Of a stretch of 64,000 bases of DNA, positions 11,071 through 20,198 are shown in pieces; position 1 is the first letter of the stretch; each line of letters starts with the position of its first letter. This DNA comes from an uncultured SAR86 cluster bacterium (lineage in GTDB: Bacteria; Pseudomonadota; Gammaproteobacteria; Magnimaribacterales; AG-339-G14): positions 1 to 64,000 of the forward strand of contig CACEVU010000004.1 of the NCBI GenBank assembly GCA_902563105.1, given 5' to 3'. The notes below the pieces were generated by a model. The model did no database searches, had not been told where the DNA came from, and saw only the letters and a program-made list of their open reading frames with translations. The position numbers and the translations under genes were made by a program.

Positions 11071-11665
11071 GAAACACAAATATAAAGAAAAGATCTTATA
11101 TCTAGCAAAAAAAGATAAAGATCTTATAAATCTTTTTAAAAGCTATACAAACTTTGGAGAGTATTCTAGAAATAAGGGCTTCAAAGGGCTTTTACAACTA
11201 ATAATTGAACAACAGCTTTCTGTCGCATCTGCTAAAGCTATTTACAAGAAAATGAAATTGAAATTGAAAAACATTTCACCTGAAGCTCTGCTAAATACAA
11301 GTGATTTAGATTTGAAAGAATGCGGATTAAGTAAGCAAAAAATTTCTTATTTAAAAGGCCTAGCTTTGAATTGTGTAAATAAAGAAATAAATTTTAAAGA
11401 ACTTCATAAGCTTGATGATGAATTATTAATCGAGGAAATAACAAGAATAAAAGGAATTGGACCTTGGACTGCACAATGTTATATGCTGGCTTCTCTGAAA
11501 AGAGAAGATGTCTGGCCTGTTGCAGATTTAGGCCTAATGGAAGCAGTAAAGAGAATTAAAAACCTTGAAAAAAGGCCTTCAGAAGAAGAGATGGAAAAGA
11601 TATCTCAAATTTGGAGACCTTATAGAAGTATCGTTGCTAACGTGTTATGGGCTTCATATGATTGA
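11027..11665 (+). CDS. DNA-3-methyladenine glycosylase II family (HhH-GPD)
   Basis: IIEQQLSVASAKAIYKK; IKGIGPWTAQCYMLASL HhH-GPD; start overlaps upstream gene. Confidence 0.85.
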   Translation: MSTQQVNTSLSKIFEKHKYKEKILYLAKKDKDLINLFKSYTNFGEYSRNKGFKGLLQLIIEQQLSVASAKAIYKKMKLKLKNISPEALLNTSDLDLKECGLSKQKISYLKGLALNCVNKEINFKELHKLDDELLIEEITRIKGIGPWTAQCYMLASLKREDVWPVADLGLMEAVKRIKNLEKRPSEEEMEKISQIWRPYRSIVANVLWASYD

Positions 11666-11693
11666 GTTCAAAAAATAAAAAATCTATGTAGAC

Positions 11694-12143
11694 TTGATTA
11701 AAATGTTTAAAACTTATAGAAATCTAAAACGCCTTCATAGTCTTTATGAGCAAAATTTTATTCTTGTAAATAAAATTTCTGGGGAGCTCAATAAAAAAAA
11801 CTCTTATACATTTCAGGTTGGAGAAAAAAATTCTGATAGTTCAGTTACTGTCTCAAGAAAAAAACTTTCAAAATTTACCGATGAATTAGAATTCTTAATT
11901 GAAGATATTACTAATATTAAAAATCTAGCTATCACGTGCAGACTTTATAAAGAAGCAATGATGATGGAAGTAATAGAATTCCAAAATTTTCATAAAGACT
12001 TATTGTCTTTGTTTGATGTGAAAAACATAAACTTACAGAAAGACGAACGTTACCAGTGGAATCTTTTTATCAATCAATTTCTTAATTATTCAATAAGACA
12101 TGGAAGAGCCAAAAAAAATTATTTACCTTCATGGATTCAATAG
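11694..12143 (+). CDS. yqiB: DUF1249 family protein (YqiB-like)
   Basis: LAITCRLYKEAMMMEV and LQKDERYQWNLFINQFLNYSIRHGRA resemble E. coli YqiB; next to yqiA-like gene. Confidence 0.65.
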   Translation: MIKMFKTYRNLKRLHSLYEQNFILVNKISGELNKKNSYTFQVGEKNSDSSVTVSRKKLSKFTDELEFLIEDITNIKNLAITCRLYKEAMMMEVIEFQNFHKDLLSLFDVKNINLQKDERYQWNLFINQFLNYSIRHGRAKKNYLPSWIQ

Positions 12144-12675
12144 CTCTTCTTTTTCCAAAAAATCTCAGGTTCTAGATACTTATTTAAAAAAAAATAAATA
12201 CTTTTCTTTTGAATCTCCAGATTTAAGTATTTCTCCGAAAGAAGCTATTGCCGAAATTGAAAAGAAAATCATTAAGAAAAGTTCTGGAACAGTTCTCATA
12301 GGAAGTTCTCTTGGAGGACTTTACGCAACTTTTCTTGCAAATAAATACCAGCTTAAATCAGTAACAATAAACCCTGTTGTTAAAAATCATATAAAAGGAA
12401 TGGAAGGATTAATCGGTAAACATAAAAATTTTCATTCGGACGAAGAGTGTGAATTTTTTGAAGAAGACTATGAAGATTTAAAAAAATTAGGTCTGAGTGA
12501 ATTAAAAGATCCTTTAAATCATTTGTGTTTAGTAAAAATGGGAGACGAGGTTCTTGATCATAAAATAACTCGTAGATATTTTTCAAACTCATATGTAGTT
12601 TGTGAAAAAAATGGAAATCATAGTTATGATGATTTTTTAGAAAAAATACCTTTAATTTTAGATTATTTGTTCTAA
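12100..12675 (+). CDS. yqiA: YqiA/YcfP family alpha/beta-fold esterase
   Basis: IIYLHGFNSSSFSKKSQ; LIGSSLGGLYATFLA nucleophile elbow. Confidence 0.85.
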   Translation: MEEPKKIIYLHGFNSSSFSKKSQVLDTYLKKNKYFSFESPDLSISPKEAIAEIEKKIIKKSSGTVLIGSSLGGLYATFLANKYQLKSVTINPVVKNHIKGMEGLIGKHKNFHSDEECEFFEEDYEDLKKLGLSELKDPLNHLCLVKMGDEVLDHKITRRYFSNSYVVCEKNGNHSYDDFLEKIPLILDYLF

Positions 12676-12676
12676 A

Positions 12677-12695
12677 ATAGTGCAAAATTAGCACT
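12677..12695. promoter_or_regulatory. 19-bp near-perfect palindrome TAGTGCAAAATTAGCACTA upstream of glnII
   Basis: 8 of 9 symmetric positions pair. Confidence 0.5.
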
Positions 12696-12711
12696 AAATA
12701 AAAACATAAAA

Positions 12712-12728
12712 TGCACTATTTTATAGCA
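12712..12728 (+). promoter_or_regulatory. Candidate NtrC-like site TGCACTATTTTATAGCA
   Basis: 17 bp with half sites similar to the NtrC consensus TGCACYNNNNNRGTGCA; right half imperfect. Confidence 0.4.
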
Positions 12729-12778
12729 ATTACTTTGTTAGTATTTCTTACTAATTTTTTATTTTTTAGGAGAACAAA

Positions 12779-13759
12779 ATGACAGATTATAAAACTTATG
12801 AATACATTTGGTTAGACGGTTATAAACCTGAAGCCAATATGAGAAGCAAAGTAAAAGCTACTGATGAGGATTCACCTCCAGATTGGTCTTTTGATGGATC
12901 ATCTACCCAACAAGCTGAAGGAGGAAGTTCGGACTGTCTTCTTTTACCTGTTCAAACATATTCAAACCCAAACGGGCATGATCTAGTTATGACTGAAGTA
13001 CAGTCAGCCGATCATACAACGCACCCCTCAAACTTTAGGGCTGCTGCTGCAGAAGTTGTGACCGATGAATGGTGGTTCGGATTTGAACAAGAATTTTTCT
13101 TCACAGATCCAAAATCAGGCGAGCCTCTTGGCTGGGAAGACGGAACTCCAAAAGAACAAGGAGAATACTACTGTGGTGTAGGATCAGCTAATGTTGTTGG
13201 GCGAGAAATTTCAGATGCTCATCTCCATGCCTGTTTAGATCTTGGAATTACTCTTACAGGAACAAATGCAGAAGTAGCACTTGGCCAATGGGAATACCAA
13301 TGTTTTGGAAAAGGTATAAAAGCTGCTGACGACTTATGGGTTAGCCGATACCTTCTTTTCAAAATAGCTGAAGAATTTGGCGTAGGAGTCAATATCCACC
13401 CAAAACCAAAAACAGGTGACTGGAATGGCTCGGGAATGCATTCAAATTTCTCAAACGAAGAAATGAGAACTAAAGGTTCTAAAGAGTTGTTTGAGGGAAT
13501 GTGTGAAAAACTTGGAAAGGTTCACGATGAAGGTATTGCATCATACGGATCTGATAATGACATGAGATTAACTGGTCTGCACGAAACTCAGAAAATCACT
13601 GAATTTTCTTATGGAGTGAGTGATAGAGGTGCAAGTATTAGAATACCTGTTTATACAGTCGAACACGATTGGAATGGATATTTAGAAGACCGAAGACCTG
13701 CCTCAAATGCAGATCCATACAAAATTTTAGCGCACATAGTTGGAACGTTAACAAAATAA
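12779..13759 (+). CDS. glnII: Type II (eukaryote-type) glutamine synthetase
   Basis: WSFDGSSTQQAEGGSSD, WFGFEQEFFF, GEYYCGVG, NWNGSGMHSNFS-like WNGSGMHSNFS, SIRIPVYT, YLEDRRPASNADPY; about 326 aa as in GSII. Confidence 0.95.
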   Translation: MTDYKTYEYIWLDGYKPEANMRSKVKATDEDSPPDWSFDGSSTQQAEGGSSDCLLLPVQTYSNPNGHDLVMTEVQSADHTTHPSNFRAAAAEVVTDEWWFGFEQEFFFTDPKSGEPLGWEDGTPKEQGEYYCGVGSANVVGREISDAHLHACLDLGITLTGTNAEVALGQWEYQCFGKGIKAADDLWVSRYLLFKIAEEFGVGVNIHPKPKTGDWNGSGMHSNFSNEEMRTKGSKELFEGMCEKLGKVHDEGIASYGSDNDMRLTGLHETQKITEFSYGVSDRGASIRIPVYTVEHDWNGYLEDRRPASNADPYKILAHIVGTLTK

Positions 13760-13768
13760 TATTTAAAT

Positions 13769-13811
13769 GTGAACGGGCATTCGACAGACTTAACTGTTGC
13801 TGCCCTTTCAC
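13769..13811 (+). other. Nested stem-loop between glnII and ntrB (no U tract)
   Basis: GTGAA-c-GGGCA-tt-CGACAG-acttaa-CTGTTG-c-TGCCC-t-TTCAC, about 16 pairs. Confidence 0.55.
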
Positions 13812-13920
13812 TATAAAGAGCGAATGTTTTCTGGATTCAGGTAGATAGTTTTATATTTTTAACCGACTTAAATGATATGGAGTTCTATCAGTTTTTGATT
13901 GAAAGATTTAACTTATTAAG

Positions 13921-15015
13921 ATGATTTTTTTTGAAAATATTTTAGATGAATTATCAGCAAAAATTTTAATTGCTGATGAGAATTTAGATGTTCTATTTAT
14001 TAATAAATCGGCAGAAGATTATCTATGCACTTCTTTGGAAGAAAATAGAGGCCAAAATATTGAGAAAGTTTTCAAAGAAAAAATTGATAATGAAATTGAG
14101 CTGCAAGAAGTCCTTGAAAAAAAGAATTCCTTGAAGAGACATATCACAACAATTTTTCTCAAAGATAATTTACAAAAAAGAGCCTCTTTTATAGCTTCGT
14201 ATTTTTCCAATGATGACTTTAAGGGTATTATTTTTGAATTTTTTGATAATACTAAATCTGGAAGTTTAGTAGATAAGATGAAAAAGAGGACAGCTGCTTC
14301 TGTAACTCAAGCATTTTCAAGAGGTTTAGCGCATGAGATCAAGAATCCTCTCAGTGGAATTCGTGGTGCAGCACAACTACTTTCTCAGAAAATAAAAAAT
14401 CCCCAAAAGAAAGAGTTTGCAAACATTATTCTGAAAGAATCTGATCGACTCGCAAGTATTGTAAATAAAGTTTCTGAAACAGGATTTAAACTTGAGCAGT
14501 CTTTCCAAAATATTCATACTATTTTAGAAAGGATTCCAATTTTTATAAAGAATATAGAGAAGCAGAAAATACAAATTGTTAAAGATTATGATCCAAGTTT
14601 GCCCCTTTTAGAGATAGATCGGGCTTTAATCTCCCAAGTATTTTTTAATTTGGCAACTAACTCAATTGAAGCTTTTAAGAAAAAAAATATTTCAGGGAAG
14701 ATAACAATTAGGAGCAGAGTTGCTTATGAGGTTTATATAAATAACAGAAAATTTAAAACTGCGTGCCAAATTGATTTTATTGACAATGGTCCAGGAATAC
14801 CAGATGACATTATCGATTCAGTCTTTTTTCCGCTGGTTTCTTCTAAAGAAATTGCCTCCGGCCTTGGTCTTTCAATTGTAAAGGGAATAATTAATCAACA
14901 TGGAGGATCTATAGATTGTTCTAGCGATGAGACAGGAACGACGTTTACGATTCTACTTCCTATTTCAGAAATAAATTTTGAGAAAACTACAAGAAAAGAA
15001 GGGATTAATGGCTAA
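13921..15015 (+). CDS. glnL: Nitrogen regulation sensor histidine kinase NtrB
   Basis: PAS domain, H-box AHEIKNPLSGIRGAAQLL, HATPase GLGLSIVKGIINQHGG; followed by ntrC. Confidence 0.92.
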   Translation: MIFFENILDELSAKILIADENLDVLFINKSAEDYLCTSLEENRGQNIEKVFKEKIDNEIELQEVLEKKNSLKRHITTIFLKDNLQKRASFIASYFSNDDFKGIIFEFFDNTKSGSLVDKMKKRTAASVTQAFSRGLAHEIKNPLSGIRGAAQLLSQKIKNPQKKEFANIILKESDRLASIVNKVSETGFKLEQSFQNIHTILERIPIFIKNIEKQKIQIVKDYDPSLPLLEIDRALISQVFFNLATNSIEAFKKKNISGKITIRSRVAYEVYINNRKFKTACQIDFIDNGPGIPDDIIDSVFFPLVSSKEIASGLGLSIVKGIINQHGGSIDCSSDETGTTFTILLPISEINFEKTTRKEGING

Positions 15016-16405
15016 AAGTAAAAAAATATGGATCGCAGATGATGATGAGTCAATAAGATTTGTACTAGAATCCGGTCTTTCTGAAGCAGGTTTCAAAGTA
15101 TCTACTTTTGAGGATGGTAACGAAGTTGTCAATAAACTTGATATAGAATCTCCTCACCTACTGCTCACTGATTTAAAAATGCCTGGTAGAGATGGTATGG
15201 ACCTTTTAGAAACTTTTAGAAATGATTATCAAAAAATACCGATAATTATTATGACAGCTCACTCAGACTTAGATACTACGGTTGAAGCTTTTGAAGCTGG
15301 AGCATGGGATTACATTGCCAAACCGTTTGATATAAATACGGCAATAGAAAAAATCAATAAAGCTATTTCTGAAAAGAAAAATGTTCAGAAAAAGCTCTCA
15401 GAAAAAGAAGAAATAAATTTAAGGCAAGGAAAAATACTTGGTAAATCGCCTGCGATGCAAGACCTATTTAATTCTATTGGTAAGCTATCACATTCTAATA
15501 GTACCGTTTTGTTGGTGGGAGAATCTGGTACTGGAAAAGAATTGGTATCTCAAGCAATTTTTGAACATTCCGATAGATCAAATAAAAAATTAATATCTTT
15601 AAATGTTGCAGATATTCCAGTTGAACTGCTGGAATCAGAACTATTCGGTCATGAAAAAGGTGCTTTTAAAGGCGCTGGAGAGTTAAGAGAAGGAAGATTT
15701 GAACAAGCTGATAAAGGAACTCTCTTCTTGGATGAAGTTGGAGATATGCCTTTGGAAACCCAAACAAGACTTATCAGAGTCTTGTCCAGTGGAGAGTTTT
15801 ACAGAATTGGTGGAAATAGTCCTATTAAAGTTGATGTGCGAATTATCGCTGCAACAAATCAAAACTTAGAAGAAAAAGTAAAGAATGGCTCTTTTCGAGA
15901 AGACCTTTATCATCGACTTAATGTCATAAAAATAAATTTACCTCCTTTGAGAGACAGGAAAGAGGACATTTTACTTCTCACAAGTTATTTTTTGAAAAAG
16001 TTTTCAGAGGATGCAAAAATTAAAATTAAAGTCCTTAGCAAAGAGGTCGAAGATTTATTCGAAAACCTAATCTGGCCAGGAAACGTATTGCAATTACAAA
16101 ATGTGTGTCAATCTTTGACTTTACTATCCTCTGGTCAGGAAATTTCTATAAGCGATATTCCAAAAGATCTTTCTTTACAGAGAAAAGGTCCAGAAATGAG
16201 CTGGAGTGATATGCTCGAGTCTTGGGCTTCTAAAAAACTTTTAAAAGGTGATGATCACATATTAAATAGTGCCACTCCTATTTTCGAAGGCACTATGATA
16301 AAAGCTGCTTTGAAAGCGACTAAAGGGAAAAAGAGTGAAGCTGCCAAATTACTTGGCTGGGGAAGAAACACTTTAGCTAGAAAAATTACCGAGTTAGATA
16401 TTTAA
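15008..16405 (+). CDS. glnG: NtrC-family response regulator with AAA+ domain, GAFKGA variant
   Basis: Receiver TDLKMPGRDGMDLL, Walker A GESGTGKE, GHEKGAFKGAGELREGRFEQADKGTLFLDEVGDMP, Fis-type HTH KGKKSEAAKLLGWGRNTLARKI. Confidence 0.93.
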   Translation: MAKSKKIWIADDDESIRFVLESGLSEAGFKVSTFEDGNEVVNKLDIESPHLLLTDLKMPGRDGMDLLETFRNDYQKIPIIIMTAHSDLDTTVEAFEAGAWDYIAKPFDINTAIEKINKAISEKKNVQKKLSEKEEINLRQGKILGKSPAMQDLFNSIGKLSHSNSTVLLVGESGTGKELVSQAIFEHSDRSNKKLISLNVADIPVELLESELFGHEKGAFKGAGELREGRFEQADKGTLFLDEVGDMPLETQTRLIRVLSSGEFYRIGGNSPIKVDVRIIAATNQNLEEKVKNGSFREDLYHRLNVIKINLPPLRDRKEDILLLTSYFLKKFSEDAKIKIKVLSKEVEDLFENLIWPGNVLQLQNVCQSLTLLSSGQEISISDIPKDLSLQRKGPEMSWSDMLESWASKKLLKGDDHILNSATPIFEGTMIKAALKATKGKKSEAAKLLGWGRNTLARKITELDI

Positions 16406-16809
16406 TTTACAAGAGGAAGTTTCTCTGAAATCCAATTATTTATACCGCCTTTAAGGACAAAAACGTCCATCTTTTCTTTTTTTAGGTCGTTTGCCATTCT
16501 CGACGAATTTGCTCCATTTTGACAAACTAATATGAAAGGCTTTCCATTTGACTTATTAAACTCCTTTTTACATTCTTCTAAGTCAGGACCTACATAACGT
16601 GCCTGACTAATTTTACCTCCTTCAAATTCTTTTTTAGATCTTATATCAATGATTAAGGCATTTTTTTTATTAATGAGGACAACGGCTTTATGAGGTTCTA
16701 GGTTTATTGCTTTTGATATTCTATCCAATAAGAAAAGAGCAAATAATGAAAATATTAAAGGAATGACGATAAACCAATTGTCGATTAAAAATTCAATAAA
16801 ATAAGGCAT
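16402..16809 (-). CDS. Membrane-anchored rhodanese-like protein (YibN-like)
   Basis: N-terminal TM; IDIRSKKEFEGGKISQARYV; LVCQNGANSSRMA. Confidence 0.85.
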   Translation of the reverse strand: MPYFIEFLIDNWFIVIPLIFSLFALFLLDRISKAINLEPHKAVVLINKKNALIIDIRSKKEFEGGKISQARYVGPDLEECKKEFNKSNGKPFILVCQNGANSSRMANDLKKEKMDVFVLKGGINNWISEKLPLVN

Positions 16810-16846
16810 AAGCGCGTTATGATAAACGTAAAAGTGGTTTGAAACT

Positions 16847-17464
16847 ATGAATTCCAGTGAAAATTTTTGTTATTTAGTTTTGGTGAGGCATGGCCAAAGT
16901 GAATGGAATGCCAAAAACCTTTTTACTGGCTGGAAAGATCCTTCTCTGACAAATAAAGGCAAAGAGGAAGCAAAGAAAGCTGGTGAAGCAATAAAAGAAG
17001 AAAATATAAATTTCGATATTCATTTCACTTCTGAACTTAAGAGAGCTCAATTCACAGGAAAGATAATCCTTTCAGAAATTGGTCAAGAATCTACAGAGAC
17101 GATAAAAAACATTGCTTTAAATGAAAGAGATTATGGTGATCTATCTGGATTGAATAAAGATGAATCAAGAGAGAAATGGGGCGAGGAACAGATACATATT
17201 TGGCGTAGATCATTTGATCAACCTCCACCAGGAGGAGAAAGTTTGAAAGATACTGCAGACCGAGTTATTCCATATTTCGAACAAGTCATTGAACCAAAAA
17301 TTGATCAAAATAAAAATGTTTTGATCTGTGCACATGGAAATTCCCTTCGTGCGCTTTTAATGCATATTGAAAATATATCTCCTGAAGAAATTGTCAAAAT
17401 TGAAATTGCTACAGGCGAACCTATTTTTTATAAAGTTAAAAATAAAGAATTTAATAGAGTTTAA
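16847..17464 (+). CDS. gpmA: 2,3-bisphosphoglycerate-dependent phosphoglycerate mutase
   Basis: [50 protein letters not shown]. Confidence 0.93.
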   Translation: MNSSENFCYLVLVRHGQSEWNAKNLFTGWKDPSLTNKGKEEAKKAGEAIKEENINFDIHFTSELKRAQFTGKIILSEIGQESTETIKNIALNERDYGDLSGLNKDESREKWGEEQIHIWRRSFDQPPPGGESLKDTADRVIPYFEQVIEPKIDQNKNVLICAHGNSLRALLMHIENISPEEIVKIEIATGEPIFYKVKNKEFNRV

Positions 17465-18219
17465 AGTCTTACTTCAAAGCCTTCATTTTGAAGGGCTTCT
17501 TTAACTTTTTTAATTGAAATTTCCTCATAATGAAAGATACTTGCAGCTAATAAGGCATCTGCTTTTCCAGATTTTACTGCATCTACCAAATGAAAAAGCT
17601 CTCCTGCTCCCCCTGAAGCAATAACAGGAATGGATAATTTTTTTGAAAGTTCGCAGTAAAGGTCGTTATCAAAACCGCTTTTGGTCCCATCTTTATCCAT
17701 AGAAGTCATTAAAATTTCTCCTGCTCCGAAGTTTTGACCTTGTTTTGCCCACTCCACTGCATTTAAATCGGTTTTATTTTTACCGCCATGAGTATAAACA
17801 TTCCAACTTTCACCAGTTCTTTTGGCATCAATAGCTAAAACAATACACTGCGATCCATACTCTTTGGAAGCTTCAACAATTAAGTCAGGATTTAAAATAG
17901 CACTAGTATTAATAGAAACCTTATCCGCTCCAGATTTTAAAAGCATATCTATATCATCTAATGACTTTATACCTCCACCGACGGTAAAAGGGATAAATAC
18001 TTGTGACGCTATGGATTTAACCGTTTCGATTGTCGTTGAACGTTCTTCAAAAGAGGCATCAATATCTAACATGCATATTTCATCTGCTCCTTCGTCATCA
18101 TATCTTCGTGCTGCTTCTGCAGGATCACCAGCATCTACGATGTCTTTGAAATTAATTCCTTTGACCACTCTTCCTCCTCTTACATCAAGACAAGGAATTA
18201 TTCGAATTGCTAAACTCAT
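17461..18219 (-). CDS. hisF: Imidazole glycerol phosphate synthase subunit HisF
   Basis: [35 protein letters not shown]. Confidence 0.97.
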   Translation of the reverse strand: MSLAIRIIPCLDVRGGRVVKGINFKDIVDAGDPAEAARRYDDEGADEICMLDIDASFEERSTTIETVKSIASQVFIPFTVGGGIKSLDDIDMLLKSGADKVSINTSAILNPDLIVEASKEYGSQCIVLAIDAKRTGESWNVYTHGGKNKTDLNAVEWAKQGQNFGAGEILMTSMDKDGTKSGFDNDLYCELSKKLSIPVIASGGAGELFHLVDAVKSGKADALLAASIFHYEEISIKKVKEALQNEGFEVRL

Positions 18220-18223
18220 TGTT

Positions 18224-18940
18224 TTAAAACATTTTTAAGGCTTCTTTGAGATTTATTTTATTTTCATAAAGTGAAACTCCACAGATAGCACCAATAATGT
18301 TTGGAATTTTTGAGAGATTTATTAAATCATTCGTATCTTTTACCCCGCCAGAAGCTATTACAGGAAAAGGGGATAATTTTGCAATCTCACTTGTTTCTTT
18401 TAAATTTGGCCCTGATAGCATTCCATCTTTGTTTATATCTGTATATATAATTGACTTAATTGGCAGTTCTTTATATGAGGCGATTAAATCTGAAGCGGAT
18501 AATTTTGAAGCTTCAGTCCAAGCTTCTGCAGCTAAGAAACCATTCACCGCGTCAACGCCCAAAATTATCTGGTTTGGAAAAGCAAGGCATGCTTTTTCAA
18601 ATATCTCTTTATCTTTTATAGCTATACTTCCAAGAATGACGTTGTCGACTCCAGATTTAAAGATAAGCTCTAAAGTATTTAAATCTCTAACTCCGCCTCC
18701 CAATTGAAGATTTACATCTGGAAACTTTTCTTTTATTTCCAAAATATATTTTAGATTTTCTGGTCTTCCTGATTTTGCGCCATCAAGATCAACTAAATGG
18801 AGGTTCTTTGTTCCTTCTTTTATCCAGTGAGTCGCAGCATCAAGCGGCTTCTTGTAATAAATTTTAGTAGAAGATAAATCGCCTTTTTTAAGTCGAACAC
18901 ATTTTCCATTTTGGATGTCAATTGCAGGAATCGGAAGCAT
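18224..18940 (-). CDS. hisA: HisA ProFAR isomerase
   Basis: [48 protein letters not shown]. Confidence 0.96.
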   Translation of the reverse strand: MLPIPAIDIQNGKCVRLKKGDLSSTKIYYKKPLDAATHWIKEGTKNLHLVDLDGAKSGRPENLKYILEIKEKFPDVNLQLGGGVRDLNTLELIFKSGVDNVILGSIAIKDKEIFEKACLAFPNQIILGVDAVNGFLAAEAWTEASKLSASDLIASYKELPIKSIIYTDINKDGMLSGPNLKETSEIAKLSPFPVIASGGVKDTNDLINLSKIPNIIGAICGVSLYENKINLKEALKMF

Positions 18941-18941
18941 C

Positions 18942-19550
18942 TCAAACTTTCCAATTAATAAAATTATTTAAAAACTTGAGGCCTAACTTGCCACTTTTTT
19001 CTGGGTGAAATTGTGTTGCAAATATATTTTCTAAAGCTAATGATGAAACAAATTCTTCTCCATAATTTGTTGTAGTGATGCTTGTTCCTGATTGCGAAGC
19101 GATGAAAGAATGCACAAAATAAAAAAACTGCTTATCGGCTATTCCTTCAAAAAGCTCATGATCTTTTTGAAATTTAATATTATTCCAACCCATGTGAGGA
19201 ATTTTAAGATTCTCATTTTGTAAATCAGTGATCCTAGTTATGCACCCATCGATCAAACCTAATCCTTGCTCTTCACTTTCTTCGCTAGACTCAAAGAGTA
19301 TTTGGAGACCCAGGCAAATTCCCAAAAAAGGTTTTGACTTTATTCCTTCTAATAAAGGATTCATCATTTCCTTCTCTTTAAGTTTTCTTACACAAGATCC
19401 CATGGAACCTTGTCCAGGAAAAACAAGCTTATCAATGCCTTTAAATTTTATTGGATCGTCAACTATAGAAACATTTGCACCTAAGGATTTAAGAGCTCTT
19501 GCAACCGAAAATATATTACTTGCGCCATAATCAATTACCCCAAGATTCAT
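18942..19550 (-). CDS. hisH: Imidazole glycerol phosphate synthase subunit HisH
   Basis: VIDYGASNIFSV; PFLGICLGLQILFE; ATQFHPEKSG; internal ATG at 19550 avoids hisB overlap. Confidence 0.95.
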   Translation of the reverse strand: MNLGVIDYGASNIFSVARALKSLGANVSIVDDPIKFKGIDKLVFPGQGSMGSCVRKLKEKEMMNPLLEGIKSKPFLGICLGLQILFESSEESEEQGLGLIDGCITRITDLQNENLKIPHMGWNNIKFQKDHELFEGIADKQFFYFVHSFIASQSGTSITTTNYGEEFVSSLALENIFATQFHPEKSGKLGLKFLNNFINWKV

Positions 19551-19554
19551 TAAC

Positions 19555-20142
19555 TTAAAGCAGGCCTTTTGTAGAAGGGAGGACATCTCCCTTTGAAGGA
19601 TCTACCATACAGGCTGTTTTAAGCGCCAAAGCAAATGCTTTAAAAATTGTTTCCGCTTGGTGATGAGCATTTTCGCCTTTGAGATTATCAATGTGGACAG
19701 TGGCAAGAGCTTTATTAACGAAACCGTGGAAAAATTCTTTTAACAAACTTAGATCGAAATCGTTAATCGATTCTTTTGTAAAATTAACATTCCAACTTAA
19801 TCCTGGTCTTCCAGAAAAATCTACAACCACCCTCGATAAGGCCTCATCCAAAGGCGCATAAGCAGACCCAAATCTGAAAATACCCTTTTTATCGCCAAGC
19901 GCATTATTAAATGCTTCCCCAAGACTGATGCCTACGTCTTCTACTGTATGATGAGCATCCACTTCTAAGTCCCCTTTTGCATCCAAATCGATGTCGAATC
20001 CACCGTGTTTGGATAGCTGGTCAATCATGTGAACAAAAAAAGGTAGATCTGCTTTTAAATTACTTTCTCCTTTACCATCAAGAGCTAGAGAAAGTTTTAT
20101 TTGTGTTTCTTTGGTATTTCTTTCTAATTCAGCTTTACGCAT
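19555..20142 (-). CDS. hisB: Imidazoleglycerol-phosphate dehydratase (monofunctional)
   Basis: [28 protein letters not shown]. Confidence 0.96.
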   Translation of the reverse strand: MRKAELERNTKETQIKLSLALDGKGESNLKADLPFFVHMIDQLSKHGGFDIDLDAKGDLEVDAHHTVEDVGISLGEAFNNALGDKKGIFRFGSAYAPLDEALSRVVVDFSGRPGLSWNVNFTKESINDFDLSLLKEFFHGFVNKALATVHIDNLKGENAHHQAETIFKAFALALKTACMVDPSKGDVLPSTKGLL

Positions 20143-20198
20143 CTTAATCCTCTTTCAAAAAGACATTATAGCGGACAGAAATCAGTAAAATAATAAAC

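Noticed and set aside
12722-12738. Sigma54 promoter for glnII (TAGCAATTACTTTGTT)
   Set aside because: Lacks the invariant GG and GC of the -24/-12 element.
12738-12760. TTAGTA-N5-TACTAA plus T-rich run as intrinsic terminator/attenuator of glnII
   Set aside because: Stem has only one G-C pair per arm; too weak to call a terminator.
17822-19861. Plus-strand ORFs opposite hisF/hisA/hisH/hisB
   Set aside because: Antisense to certain his genes; composition typical of mirror frames.
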